DNA of 64,000 nucleotides from Ryuthela nishihirai (lineage: Eukaryota; Arthropoda; Arachnida; Araneae; Heptathelidae), in assembly GCA_038380435.1 (NCBI GenBank), contig JAWZYU010000010.1, positions 49,138,135-49,202,134 on the forward strand. The letters are read 5' to 3'. The first letter of the stretch is position 1, and the number at the start of each line of letters is the position of its first letter. Both the position numbers and the translations under genes were made by a program. The notes below the pieces were generated by a model. It saw only the letters and a list, made by a program, of their open reading frames with translations. It was not told where the DNA came from and searched no databases. Below are positions 10,291 to 20,983 of this stretch, in pieces.

Positions 10291-11324
10291 TGGTAATAGT
10301 TTCAACTCCGGTATATATAGTCCATTCACGTCATTTCTTGATTTAAAAAACACTACATGCGAAATACAAAGGATCGATCAGATTGATCCTGGAATTTCTG
10401 CAAATTTTCCTGGCACTCTAAAGGATTAATCGTCCATCAGCGACAAAATAAAAAAAACTTTCGAAAAATAATAAAAAAACAATAACGAATCTCGAGAAAC
10501 ATGACTGACACAAAGCTAACAAACTTACATTCGCTAAACGTTAACATACAATGGTGCACCAGAAAATCTTAATGGGGAGTTAGATGTCTTTGATCCAATG
10601 AGGAGATAGGAGTTGACATACTTGACTTTGCTTTCGGAAGACTTCCTTAGAAAATATATGATACTCAAGCCCTCAAGAAGAGGAGGTGATATCCCATTAT
10701 TATCCTAATTCTTACAGGTTTGTCCTGTTTACACGTGATTGCCCACTTTAAGGCATTCACTTACCTTTGAACTCCTAGTAGCTTGATTTAGCGTGTCGAC
10801 CACGGCGAATTCGAAAATTGGCAAAAATTTTCATTCGGTCCTGGGAGACAGCTCCCAAGCGACCAACGTTATTCCGGACCTTGAGAGGATTTAATCTGTC
10901 GGTCATTGTTCTTCCGGGGTCATTGTTCCTAAACGTGACGTCACCAGACTGACCTTTCTGAGAACGGCAACTTTATACATTCAATGCCTTGCAACTGAAA
11001 AATATCCAACAATTTTCTCTCTCTCATTTCTTTGAATAGTGCACAGGCAGCTGAGTTTAATCACGCAATTCTTAGGCGAATTTATTTGGAAGAAGCAAAT
11101 GATGAGCATGTCTGCTGCAATGAATGTAGCCTGATTGCTGCAACTCATGATAACTCAGCTCCCAGAGAGCTGTTCCTGCGACTGGTGAGCATGACATGAA
11201 TGCTTCATCAGCTGAAACAACTATTACTGCTATTGAAAATGCCAATTCTCTAGACTGAGATGGATTGAAAAAAAAGTAACTAAGAGTTGTAAAAGACCCT
11301 TAAGTTCTAACGATGAGCTTGTAT
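10291..11324. other. Unassigned, probably 5' remnant of the following LINE
   Basis: No domain could be read. From about 11040 the composition and short frames resemble the LINE coding region that follows, so the element may begin near there. Confidence 0.3.
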
Positions 11325-11445
11325 CACAAACAAAATAAATATACCCTTCTATCGAGTTAGAGGGATACGAAGTCGATATGGATGATAATCCTAACAGCAA
11401 TCAAAAGCGACAGATAAAATTCAAGCAAATTCGATCAGGAAGGAA
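11325..11445 (+). repeat. Dispersed direct repeat, first copy
   Basis: About 120 bp shared with 12655-12777. Common blocks are GAGGGATAC, GTCGATATGG/GCCGATATGG, GATAATCCTAACA, GCGACAGATAAAATTCAA and TCGATCAGGAAGGAA. It lies just upstream of the ORF1 remnant and its partner just downstream. Confidence 0.8.
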
Positions 11446-11685
11446 AATATTCTCCCCATTTGTATTAAGACAACCTAAAAACTTGCTGGTTTTGCACCAA
11501 ACACGAATCTGTCGCAGCTAAAAAAGCTGGCGAGACTGTCAGAGAGCAGACAAAATGCACTCACGACTATAGATCCTTTGCTTCCCTATTTGAGAAAGAA
11601 CGATACCCTTTTCACACATACCAGCTGAAGTCAGGTAAAACTCTTAAGGCCATCATCAAAAATGTACCTGATGACGTGATCTGCG

Positions 11686-12612
11686 ATGATATATATATAT
11701 ATACAAGGAATTGATTGGGTTATACTTTTCAGTCATGAAAGTTCCCAGCTAAAGAGATTTAAAACTAAGGCTCCACTGCCGATTTTCTTGATTGACCAGG
11801 TCAAAAATGACTCCAACATCAAAAGATTTCATTTGACAGATCTTTTCCACCTGAAGATCTCTGTGGAATCTTTCCAAAAAAAGGAATGGCCGGCTCAATG
11901 CTGTGTATGCCAAAGGTTTGGACACACTCATGGGAACTGTTTCAATTCTCCTTGCCACGTCAGGGGCGGGGGTGGCTCAGTCGGTAGCGCGCCAGGCTCG
12001 TAATCTGTAGTTCCCAGGTTCGAGTCCCAGCTGGGTCAGCGTTGAGTATTTATCTCCGCAAAATTCCCCGCCCTGCCCACGGTCAGTAGGGGACACCGAT
12101 GGGCTTGGAAAAACCGCCGTCCGTGGGATGGGACGTTAAGCCGTGGCCCGTGTGTGGGAGAGCCATACGCTGTGCACGTTAAAGAACATGCTGGATGGCC
12201 TTGACGGGAGGCTACCATCTGTCTCCCAACAGCTGTTCCAGTGGGTCCCTCCCCCAACCTTCTCTGAGCCTTCGGGGTCCATGTGACCTGGCCATTTAGC
12301 CCATGGTATGCAAAAAAGTGCCGCTCAGAGGTAAAACAACCCAACCCAACAACCTTGCCACGTTAAATGTGTGGGGTCACAACTCATTTTTATTTGCATC
12401 AGGACCCAGTGAGATGGTGCTCCCAAATGCACCAATTGCGGGAAAGAATACACAATCAATTTCAGGGGCTATGAGTTCTTCCCCAAACCATCACAACTTG
12501 CCAATCAGATACTTCCAAAGACACCTTCTGCTGCAAATCCTACAAATCCCCGTTCGCTAAGTGCTGGCAAAACTTATGTCCAAACAATGACTAATACACC
12601 ATAACCTAAGCC
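11686..12612 (+). pseudogene. LINE ORF1 (gag-like) remnant with CCHC knuckles
   Basis: The frame up to 11960 contains NIKRFHLTDLFHLKISVESF and PAQCCVCQRFGHTHGNCF. This is the Pre-C2HC region plus a CCHC zinc knuckle typical of ORF1 in jockey-like non-LTR retrotransposons, an RNA-binding nucleocapsid-like protein. A SINE A copy (11961-12352) splits it. After the SINE the frame resumes with VKCVG and CTNCGKEYTINFRGYEFFPK, further knuckles and the family's RGCxFFPK-like ending. A TGA inside the second knuckle and the SINE make it non-functional. Confidence 0.8.
11950..12363 (+). mobile_element. SINE A inserted in LINE ORF1
   Basis: A full-length copy between duplications CCTTGCCACGT (11950-11960 and 12353-12363). 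Removing one duplication and the SINE brings the zinc-knuckle codons back next to each other, so the insertion postdates the LINE. Confidence 0.93.
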
Positions 12613-12654
12613 AGATACCTCATTTTCCACACACTCAGAGATCAGCTATATACC

Positions 12655-12777
12655 ACCTGCAAAATAAATAAGCGCTTCTATCAATTCAGAGGGATACCGA
12701 AGCCGATATGGCTGATAATCCTAACACCACATCACAAGCGACAGATAAAATTCAACCAAACTCGATCAGGAAGGAAG
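12655..12777 (+). repeat. Dispersed direct repeat, second copy
   Basis: Partner of 11325-11445, in the same orientation about 1.33 kb downstream. It could reflect duplication of an ORF1 terminus or two overlapping truncated LINE copies joined head to tail. Confidence 0.8.
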
Positions 12778-13095
12778 TGAAGAGAAGTATTAACAACAAA
12801 AAAGGTAAACTTTGACTTTTCAAACGAATTTGGAGAAATCTTGGGATTCTTCAAGAAACTGAATCTTGTCAGTATCCTTAAAAATATCAAACAACTATTT
12901 ACCATATTCTGCCAGGCAAAACACTGGAGGACAAGATTTCGGTTTCCATTGAAGCCTTCGACCTTTCTGCCGTGCAATGGATAAATCCTCTTTTAGGTAT
13001 CTCACATACTCTATAGTATCCTCTATATTGTTACTTGGAACTCCAAAAGTCTTAAAAATTACCTTTTGAAGTTGCGAAATCTTCTGTCTACCTAT

Positions 13096-13660
13096 AAAAT
13101 TGATCTGCACTGCTCTGTGAAACCCATCTCAGAGCATTGACATCATCAAAATTCCTAATTAAGTCTCTTTCGCAATGATCGGAAAAATAACCGAGGAGTA
13201 GGAGTCACAGCGATAGCTGTCCAGAAGAGGATTCCTCATTTCTCTTTACCCACCACAGAGCTTCAGAATCTTGAAGTCATTCGATGGTTATTCAGAGCAC
13301 GGATCTGGGGGACATAAGGCTAGTTGCAGCTCAAAAGCCCCCAAATACCGACCTCCTCATTAAAGATCTGGACCCAATTTTCGGACTCAAAACTCCGGTT
13401 ATTCTTGCTGGGGACTTCAATTCCAAACAGGCTTGGAACTCAAATAGAGGAAACGAGTGCAGCCGCATCTTAGCGAGTACTCCGCAATGAAAGGGCTAGT
13501 TGTGGATGCACCAAGAGAGCTCACTTTTCCCCTCTAACTCCCTATATAAGCCAGATGTTCTGGACATCACTATTTTTAGCCATTTCTGTCTATCTTCCAA
13601 ACTTTAAGTACTACACGAGATCAGTTCTGACCATAACCCAGTACTCATTAAAATTAATAA
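13096..13660 (+). pseudogene. LINE ORF2 endonuclease (APE-type) remnant
   Basis: The stretch from 13284 reads DIRLVAAQKPPNTDLLIKDL and then PVILAGDFNSKQAWNSN. GDFN carries catalytic residues of the apurinic-type endonuclease that nicks target DNA. Downstream, near 13620-13655, SSDHNPVLIKI is the terminal SDH motif. The domain is spread over several frames with stops, so the enzyme is dead. It fits between the ORF1 remnant and the RT remnant of one jockey-like element. Confidence 0.75.
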
Positions 13661-14219
13661 TGAGATATCTGAAACCCTCATTTCACCCAAGATCAAGAAC
13701 TGGGAGAGGTACAAGTTTCTAGTCTATGAGACTATCAACTGTTCTAATGGCCATCTCTTGTTCAGCAATTCCAAACCAGGATTAGCGTATCCTAATGAGC
13801 TCTCTAAGGAATCTTGGAGTTGATGTCATTAAAGAACAAAGTCAGAGGAGACTGGCAAAATACCGCAAGCCAGAAACACAAGAGCTTGATTTCATTTGAT
13901 TTATAGATTTATTGAAATTCACAAAAAGTATATCACATATGTAATATAAGGTAGTTCCATATATAATTATAAGGAACCGAACCTTAGAATAGGTTATTAA
14001 TGTTCCAATGAATTACAATTCTTCTTAAAGATCGCAAAACTCTGTCCTTCAGAATACCCATGTTACAGAAAACTTTCTCTGACAGAAATCTTGTCTGATG
14101 TCAGACAAGATCTGATGACAGAGGGCAACTCTGGTGGATGACCAATGCCCTGAAAAACATCTCATATTGATTACCCTCCCCCCCCCCCCTCCCTTCACGG
14201 AATGACGATAAGGTGGAAG

Positions 14220-15175
14220 CATTTGTTACTACATTAGAAAATCGGTTTCAGGACAGTTGTAGTATATCAGATGAAAACACCTCGTGGGTGGTAGAGAACA
14301 CTCTCGATAGATTCTCCCAGATGGTGATCTCACCCATTAGATTTATAATTCCCACTTGAAGTTCGTGAGGCTATTAAAAACCTAACACCAAAAAAAGGCC
14401 TGGCTACGATGTTATCACAAATGCAATGCTTAAACAACTTCCGTCCAGCACCATAGTTATCATTTGGCTATCTTCAATGCTCTTCTGAGAATCAAACATT
14501 TTCCAGGAATTTAAAAAAAAGCCATAGTTAAGAAAGACACCACCTTCCCACAGAACTATAGACCCATCAGCCTACTTCCATGCAGGGCAAACATTTTGTA
14601 AGTATCATCTTAAACCATATATCGGAATATCAAAATTATCATGATTGTAAAAGAGAAATTTGGCTTTAGGCGGTAGCATCTACAGTCCACCAGAGTAATA
14701 AAAAGATTGCGGAGTCTCTTAACAAAAACAAAATCGTCGCATCCACCTTTTTTCGACGTTGCTAAACCTTCGATAAGGTCTTGATAGACGGTCTTGTTTT
14801 TAAAATGATCGAAGCCAAATTCCCAACGAGTTTGACCCACAAAAAAAACAATATTTGCCTATAGGGATCAAACCCGAAAGAAAGAACTATCTTAACGAAA
14901 TACCTTTCAGTGTCCAGATCACTGAGAGTTTCTCTACGGTGAGAAATATTGAGAAAGGTGTCCCACAAGGCTCTTTGTTGGGCCCTACCTTATTCAATCT
15001 GTATATGTATGATCTCCCCGAGCTTCATTACATCATCACTGCACTATATGCTGAGGATGTAACTCTAATTTCTCCATCACTCAATCCCAGTCTGGCCATC
15101 AAGAGACTGCAACTGGGGATGGATAAGATGATGGAGGGATGATACTGCAAATGGAGGATCAGGATCAATCCAGAA
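14220..15175 (+). pseudogene. LINE ORF2 reverse transcriptase remnant
   Basis: Fragments appear in the order of a non-LTR reverse transcriptase: NLTPKKGPGYDVITNAML near 14378, TFPQNYRPISLLP near 14543, then from 14855 GVPQGSLLGPTLFNLYMYDL and the catalytic block as YAEDVTLIS, where the family has YADD. Frameshifts separate the fragments and one catalytic Asp is Glu. A segment at about 13885-14110 does not read as LINE sequence and may be an older insertion. Confidence 0.8.
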
Positions 15176-15238
15176 AACAATGAATCAGTACTCTTCTCTC
15201 AGAAAAAAATCAAAGATCCTGAATGTTCCAAAATATTT

Positions 15239-15467
15239 AGAATCGAAACTCAATGCGAATTTATTTAATTATTATAAATCCAAATATAATATATTATATA
15301 TGTATATAATATATAATAATTATTATATAATTTTTGCATATTATATACATATAAATTGGATTAAAATCCAAATGTTTATATATTGCTCATGCATTATTTA
15401 TATCCAAATTTGGATATAAAATATTATAATCCAAATATTTGGAAACGAAACTCAATGCGATTTTATT
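15239..15467. repeat. AT-rich palindromic insert between direct repeats, inside the LINE
   Basis: Two near-identical blocks, both containing CGAAACTCAATGCGA (about 15239-15266 and 15440-15467), flank some 170 bp of extreme AT content. The insert holds nested palindromes such as ATATCCAAATTTGGATAT and repeated AATCCAAAT. This looks like duplication plus expansion of an AT palindrome. Confidence 0.75.
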
Positions 15468-15499
15468 GTACAATACCTGGGGGGGGGGGGAGTTGACAA

Positions 15500-15709
15500 A
15501 AAACTGTATATTGAAATGGAATGCTCACGTCAGTTAAGCTATCCAAAGCTAATATTATCAAATGTATGCTTGGTTCAGTGATGAGATGGAGTTCCAAGCT
15601 ACTTCCGGACAAAAAAACTCTTCCTATATATAAGACCACTTTGCACCCTGTTCTTACGTATGTCTCGCCTGTTTGGAGTAATACCACAGATACTGTCATG
15701 TCCCTCTAA
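15500..15709 (+). pseudogene. LINE ORF2 C-terminal fragment
   Basis: The frame contains MRWSSKLLPDKKTLPIYKTT and LHPVLTYVSPVWSN. This is the segment after the RT palm in jockey/I-like elements (consensus-like LYKTxLRPxLTYxxPVW). It continues the RT remnant after the AT-rich insert and ends just before 15710. Confidence 0.75.
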
Positions 15710-15723
15710 TTTATTTCTTATTG

Positions 15724-16699
15724 TATTTATGTTGTTGTTGTATCTATATCTGTATTAAGAGTAATTTTGGAAGTGCAGAGATGGGGATTCGGATCTGAGC
15801 TAGCTGGCTGAGATGCTCACAATGGCGAAAGCGCTTTTATGACTAGCCTGAGGCTGGAACGCGAGTGAGGGTGCGAAGCGCATGAACAGGGAAAAGCAGA
15901 CTGAGAGCCGGTTGACAAACAGGAAGGTCGTTTGTTAATCACTTTAAAGGATGACGCTCTTTCTCAAAAACAAAACCTTTAAGGAGAGGTTTCGGTTCTG
16001 TGTGAACTAAGGTAATAAGCAAGGATTGAATATCCTCGCCAAGTTTTGAGGTCGATAATGCGCAGATTTCCATCTTATTGTATGAATGCTTGCAGTAACA
16101 AAGCAGCGTTCAAATTAAATTTCGGCTGATTGGAGGAAGTCCAGAGAACATCTAGGGAGCTGAGTCATTCTGATCTTCGGTGCAGCGAAGGCCCACGGAA
16201 TTGAACGCATTCCCAGTATATAATTATATGTGATATCATGGTGGGGAATTAATAGAGTGATATACATATATAATGTGGTTCCACCCCAGAACTTGCCGTT
16301 CGTACTAGTGGTCGTATCTTTTTTTCTTATTGCCAAATTGAGACAGGCTTTAGGATCACTACTTACTTCGTTAGACACATATTGATAGTCACAAAACATT
16401 AAGATGAATCATAATAACAGATAACAGAATTTATTAAACAGATCATTTTTAAACGAGTCACATTTAAGTATTAAAACTTCTGACAATATCAGGCAAGCAC
16501 CTCTAGCGCGGCCTCTTTCTATTTGAAGGGACTAGGCCAACTTAGAGTTAATCGCTCGATCCAATACTCAAAAATAAATGGTCTGTTGATCTCATCCGGG
16601 GGCGATGGCGATAGACAGCGCAACCTTACACAAGCACAGTTGAGGAAAAGCTTTACCAAACCAGAAAGAACTTTGACCCTACCTTGTTCTATGTAGACG
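15724..16699. other. Non-coding DNA, unassigned
   Basis: No domain, SINE or terminal repeat was recognised. The 94-codon minus frame at 16115-16399 has no motif. Confidence 0.4.
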
Positions 16700-17420
16700 G
16701 ATCACAGAAAGCATCGCTATTGTCCAGTCGCTGCTCGGCCACACTCTTTCGCCGGGGACGACTCGCCACCTCTTTCTCTTTCCTCTCAGAGACAAGAATT
16801 TTCGACTAAAGAAGGCTTGATAAATCGTATGCTCTCAGTTTTATATTCTCCGCCGGCTCCCTAGTGGAAGTCACCCGAAACTGTGCGCGGGTTCTTCTCA
16901 TTGGCTTGGGTGAGCCGAGGTGTGAATCTTCGGCACCTCAGGCAAGAGTTGTTTACTTCAGCGGCCACGTATCATTCGCTATCTGGGGAGCACCGGACCA
17001 CGCTGTATGGGGTCCACGCCGCCGGCCATGCTCTCTTCCGGTCAAGTTGGGTGCCAAAATGGAGGCAAGGTGGGTTGGCACTAGTAGTGAAAACAATGGC
17101 GTCTGAGGCCTTCTGCGCCAACAGTCGTGTCCACATTTTGAAACAAACGTATGCACGACACACCTATCCCACTCGGGGGGGGGGGGGAATAGGGTGTGTA
17201 ATGGCGCGGAAAAGTTTTCGGCCTGGCGAGAGGTGGGCAAAGTGTTCACACTGTCTGGTTTGGTATGCAGGAAGACACTTGGCCTATTGTGTTTGGTTGG
17301 AGACGAGAGGTCCTCAGTGAAGGTAGGATTCCAGGTTCGCCCTGTGGGTCGAGAGTCGCACACGCGTACTGCACATTGTTTCAAGTAGAGGACGTCGTTC
17401 TTTGCTGATCACGTCAGTTG
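16700..17420. promoter_or_regulatory. GC-rich, promoter-like segment
   Basis: About 700 bp with clearly higher GC and CpG content than the flanks. It has a CCAAT-type site (CTCATTGGCT near 16897), the YY1-like strings CCAAAATGGAGG and AACAATGGCG (near 17055-17100), and a G-run. Frames of up to 145 codons cross it on both strands, but none shows a domain and they overlap each other. It may be an LTR or a 5' regulatory region of an unseen element. The function is inferred. Confidence 0.3.
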
Positions 17421-18429
17421 TCTATGCTCTTCAAAATCCAAAGATCGTTTGGCGCACTACACCATGCGTCAGTAGATCTGGAGCTGCCTTGGTCCAGGAT
17501 TCCTTCCAGCCTCTCTTTCGGTCGTTGTTTCCATCTCGAAGAGTTTTTCAGCATCACATGAAATGAAAAGAAACGAGGAGGATCAATTCTGGTTTTCCCT
17601 TATGTTTACTATTTACAAAATCACAGTTTAGTATTTTATCAGCCGACACGTGTCCCGGGAGATTTTTCCCTCTCGATAACCTCGATCAGTTCTGTCACCC
17701 GCAACTTTTTCCTCTTCGAGGCATACGGTATGAACTTAAAATGTTCCGCATTTACTAAAATAATTATCTTATCTAGAACTGCATGTCAATAGCTTGATGA
17801 TCTGACTTCGAAATTTAATGCCTTCAAACAAATATTTTTGAAAGAGTGGCCGAAAGAAGATTTTAGATTCGAACCAGGAACAATCTACAAGCTAGCAATA
17901 CGCAGTTCCGTATTCTCTAACTGTAGTTGCGACGAATAAGAGATTTCACATGATTGACCAAGACTCAATTTTTGTTTGAACAATAACAAAAATTTTGAAT
18001 TTATTTAAATTCAACACTTAACAAAGTTCCACCACTGGCTTATAAAGGTGGATGATTTTACATTACAATTAATTGACTAAGTACTCACTCCATTCAGGTA
18101 AGCTTAAGTTCGAACAATACTCACACAAAATAATGAAAATAAAACTTAAAAGTGAAAGTGACAACAAGCAGAGTAAGTTAAATTAAAATAACTTTACCAT
18201 TTTGAAGTTTCTCCGGAACGAGAACTGTATTTTGTTAAGTTATTGTGATGTGCACACGGCGTAAATTTTCATGAAACACCCACTCCAGATTTCTCTGATC
18301 GTGGTTTTTCCCAAGCAAAGCAAATTTCTTTAAATTTCGCCTAACATACTTAGGTAAAAGTTTATCATCTCACTAATTTAAGAGATGTCTAATTTAACAC
18401 TTTCCCTCCCTAAATCATGGCCTAAAAGT
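17421..18429. other. Non-coding DNA with a tRNA-like fragment
   Basis: On the minus strand, 17855-17945 contains TTAGAGAATACGGAACTGCG and CCTGGTTCGAATC. This resembles the D-arm and B-box of a tRNA or tRNA-derived SINE, but no acceptor stem pairs. The rest is AT-rich and featureless. Confidence 0.35.
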
Positions 18430-18952
18430 CAGTCCAGTGAATTTCACTAAAGTTGGACTTAGCAAAGATAGCAAAAGAAAGATAGAAAAAGACCAAACCC
18501 TGGTCTGTTAGTCTGATCAACCCACACCGAACTCCTTCTCCCGGGTCGAGCGTGACAATATCTTTCTGGCAACCCTGGGAACTCTCGACCAAAAAGAGCC
18601 AATCAGAATCGAGCCCTGGGCAAAAACCCGACTCCATTTCCATATTTCACAAGTGAGATGGAGCTCTGCTGCCAGCCAACACTCGCATTCCTCTTGAAGG
18701 TCAATATCTGCTTCTGGGCGAGCTGAAATTGTTTCACAAGACACCTCTCGTCTCCGTACATCAGCCAAGTTTCCTCTCGGCAACCAATGTAAACAGATGA
18801 AACGGAACCCTGAATGAAATTCGCAACGGAGATGTTGCACCCATTAACCTCCGAAGACATCTCCAGACACAAAGTGGTTGCATCAGGATAGAAATGAAAT
18901 ACAGTATATAAAAAATTAAAATCAATAAAATCAATAGGTCTGCGACCTATCA
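18430..18952 (-). other. Possible LTR of a minus-strand Ty3 element
   Basis: On the minus strand a purine tract AAGAAGGGAGGAA is followed at once by TGATAGGTCGCAG (starting at 18952). This matches the polypurine-tract/TG-start junction of a 3' LTR. A TATA-like ATATACTGTATT follows about 50 bases on. Frames of 107-116 codons across it lack domains. The partner LTR upstream of gag was not found, so the assignment to the gag/pol genes at 20984-23376 is tentative. Confidence 0.35.
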
Positions 18953-20983
18953 TTCCTCCCTTCTTAAAAACAAGCCAACACCCTGTGTGTCGTCACTTAT
19001 TACATTCCGAAATGAAAATTTTGGAGTGGTACCAGGTTTTGAATTTTCGAATAGTTCTCTCCATCACAACAATTTTCTGGTTTTCTTTCAAAAAAAAACA
19101 GCACAAAATTTTGTTGAACTGGTTCTTTCGATTAGAGAAGAATTCCCAGTTTCTTCACGTATCACACAATATTTCTCCAACATTTAAACACCGGAAACAA
19201 AAGAAAAATGAAAAGCGTGAGTAGAATAATTCCATTCATATATATAAACACATAAAATTACTCTTAATATCTATTTGTTTATGACAAAATATTCAATGCA
19301 AATGTTTAAAACATGGTAATTAACTCTATATATCAATGTCAACTTATAAGCAGAACAATAGCATATTTATGATAGATGGCAAGATAAATATTGATTACAA
19401 GATATAATATACTTTTAATTTATACATCGTAAATATTCGTAATATAATATATAGGACAACTTAGATTTGTCTGATCTTACAAGCAGAAAAATCTCTCTTC
19501 AACTTAGAATAACCCACATCAACCATATTTCCTAGTTTCCATATTCTCAAAATTATCATAAAATTTCAAACTAATACATCGTTAAAAGAAAACAAATCAG
19601 TGCACATCTTTCTTATGAGGATACCAATGTTCTGTCAAAAATTCTAAAATTTATGTGTTATGTTTACCCTGTTTCCCAAAAAAAAATCTTTTAACTTTAT
19701 AGCCAGAAAAGAAAAGTGGGGACGGAAAGATTCCACTTCCAGGACTACCATAGAATGATAGCGGGTCCTTCCGTCTTCCTCTCCTGTCCAGACTAGCATC
19801 CCATGTCAAAGGGTAAACACAGTTTGCTAAACATCCGTCTGAACCCATGCAGTTTGGGCTTGCTACATGTATAGGGAGACGTCTCCAATCAAAAATGAGC
19901 TTGAACATCTGAAAGCGCAACTAGTGAGTGGATTCAAATCCTTACTCACCTTTATCATCCTCACACTCTTCTACCAGAGTTAATTGTCATCACCCCTTTC
20001 ACCGTCACAGAGACCATTTGATATGGGCCATCGATGTGGTCGGACTTCCACAATCATCCAGCAAATTTATACTCACCCCCTAAGTCGTGTTATTCCCATG
20101 TGTTGAATCCTCCAAGAAAGAAGATAAACAAAAATTAATTTCCTTAGAAAAAGAGAGCGAAAGAGTCCTCTTCTAAGCTACTATAAGGCATCATCACAGT
20201 CGAAACCTTATTTCTATTGGCACTGAGCCAAAAATTGCTCCTAAACTTCCCAGCTAATCGAGATGCAGGCAAAGTTCAATTCTTTCCGCACCCGTTACGT
20301 CATCTCCGTAGTTTCGTTCCTTACTCTCTCTTCAGCCACGGGGCTGCTACAGAGTAATACGATATACCGCAAGTTTACTGATTGACCTGTGCTCTTATCT
20401 CGAAGTTGTATCTACGTTCTCTTCATAGACTAATAACATAAATTCAACTCTCCAATATAAATCACTGTCATACACTTTAAACAATTTCTTTAGTTAAATA
20501 CTTATTTAACTTTGAAGACACACCACATCTCTGACATTCCTCCACTAACTCAAAACAAATGTTTACATAATTTCCAAAATGTTTAATCAATTTCTACTTA
20601 AATAAAATTCTACCCTTAGTTACAAGTTAATATATTCTTTAACAGTTCTGGCACTTCACCCATTTTTCTCCAGAGACCCTTTCTGTCTCCGTAGATAATT
20701 CTTGTTTGCTCGGCTCCTTGCACATCCACAAGAAAATATTAGCCACAGTTTTTTCTCGCAGTTGAAGAAATAGAAGAAGGGAAATTCTGATTAGTTAGTC
20801 CAGATGCACCAGGCCCTGGCTCAAATGAACTAAGAGTCAGAATGGAAGATTTCACAAGTTGGAAAGAGCATTTTTTTTTTGAAGTGGAACCAAAACAATT
20901 AGAGAGAAAGTTCATAGTGAAAAGATATAGTCCTTTCTCTGGTTTTCTCTGAAGTTCTCTAATGCTCATTCAATCGATCTCAT
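18953..20983. other. Non-coding DNA with a trace of integrase-like sequence
   Basis: Mostly AT-rich without domains. On the plus strand near 20010-20090 one frame reads WAIDVVGLPQSSSKFILT. This resembles the start of a retroelement integrase core (usually WAMDVVGPLPxSxG). The match is too short and interrupted to call a gene, and its strand is opposite to the neighbouring Ty3 ORFs. Confidence 0.35.

Noticed and set aside
16883..17384. 145-, 143- and 80-codon frames on both strands of the GC-rich segment
   Set aside because: They overlap each other, cross a G-run and show no domain. Higher GC alone lowers the stop frequency.
18422..18953. Overlapping minus-strand frames of 73-116 codons
   Set aside because: No domain. 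The position fits a possible LTR better than a gene.
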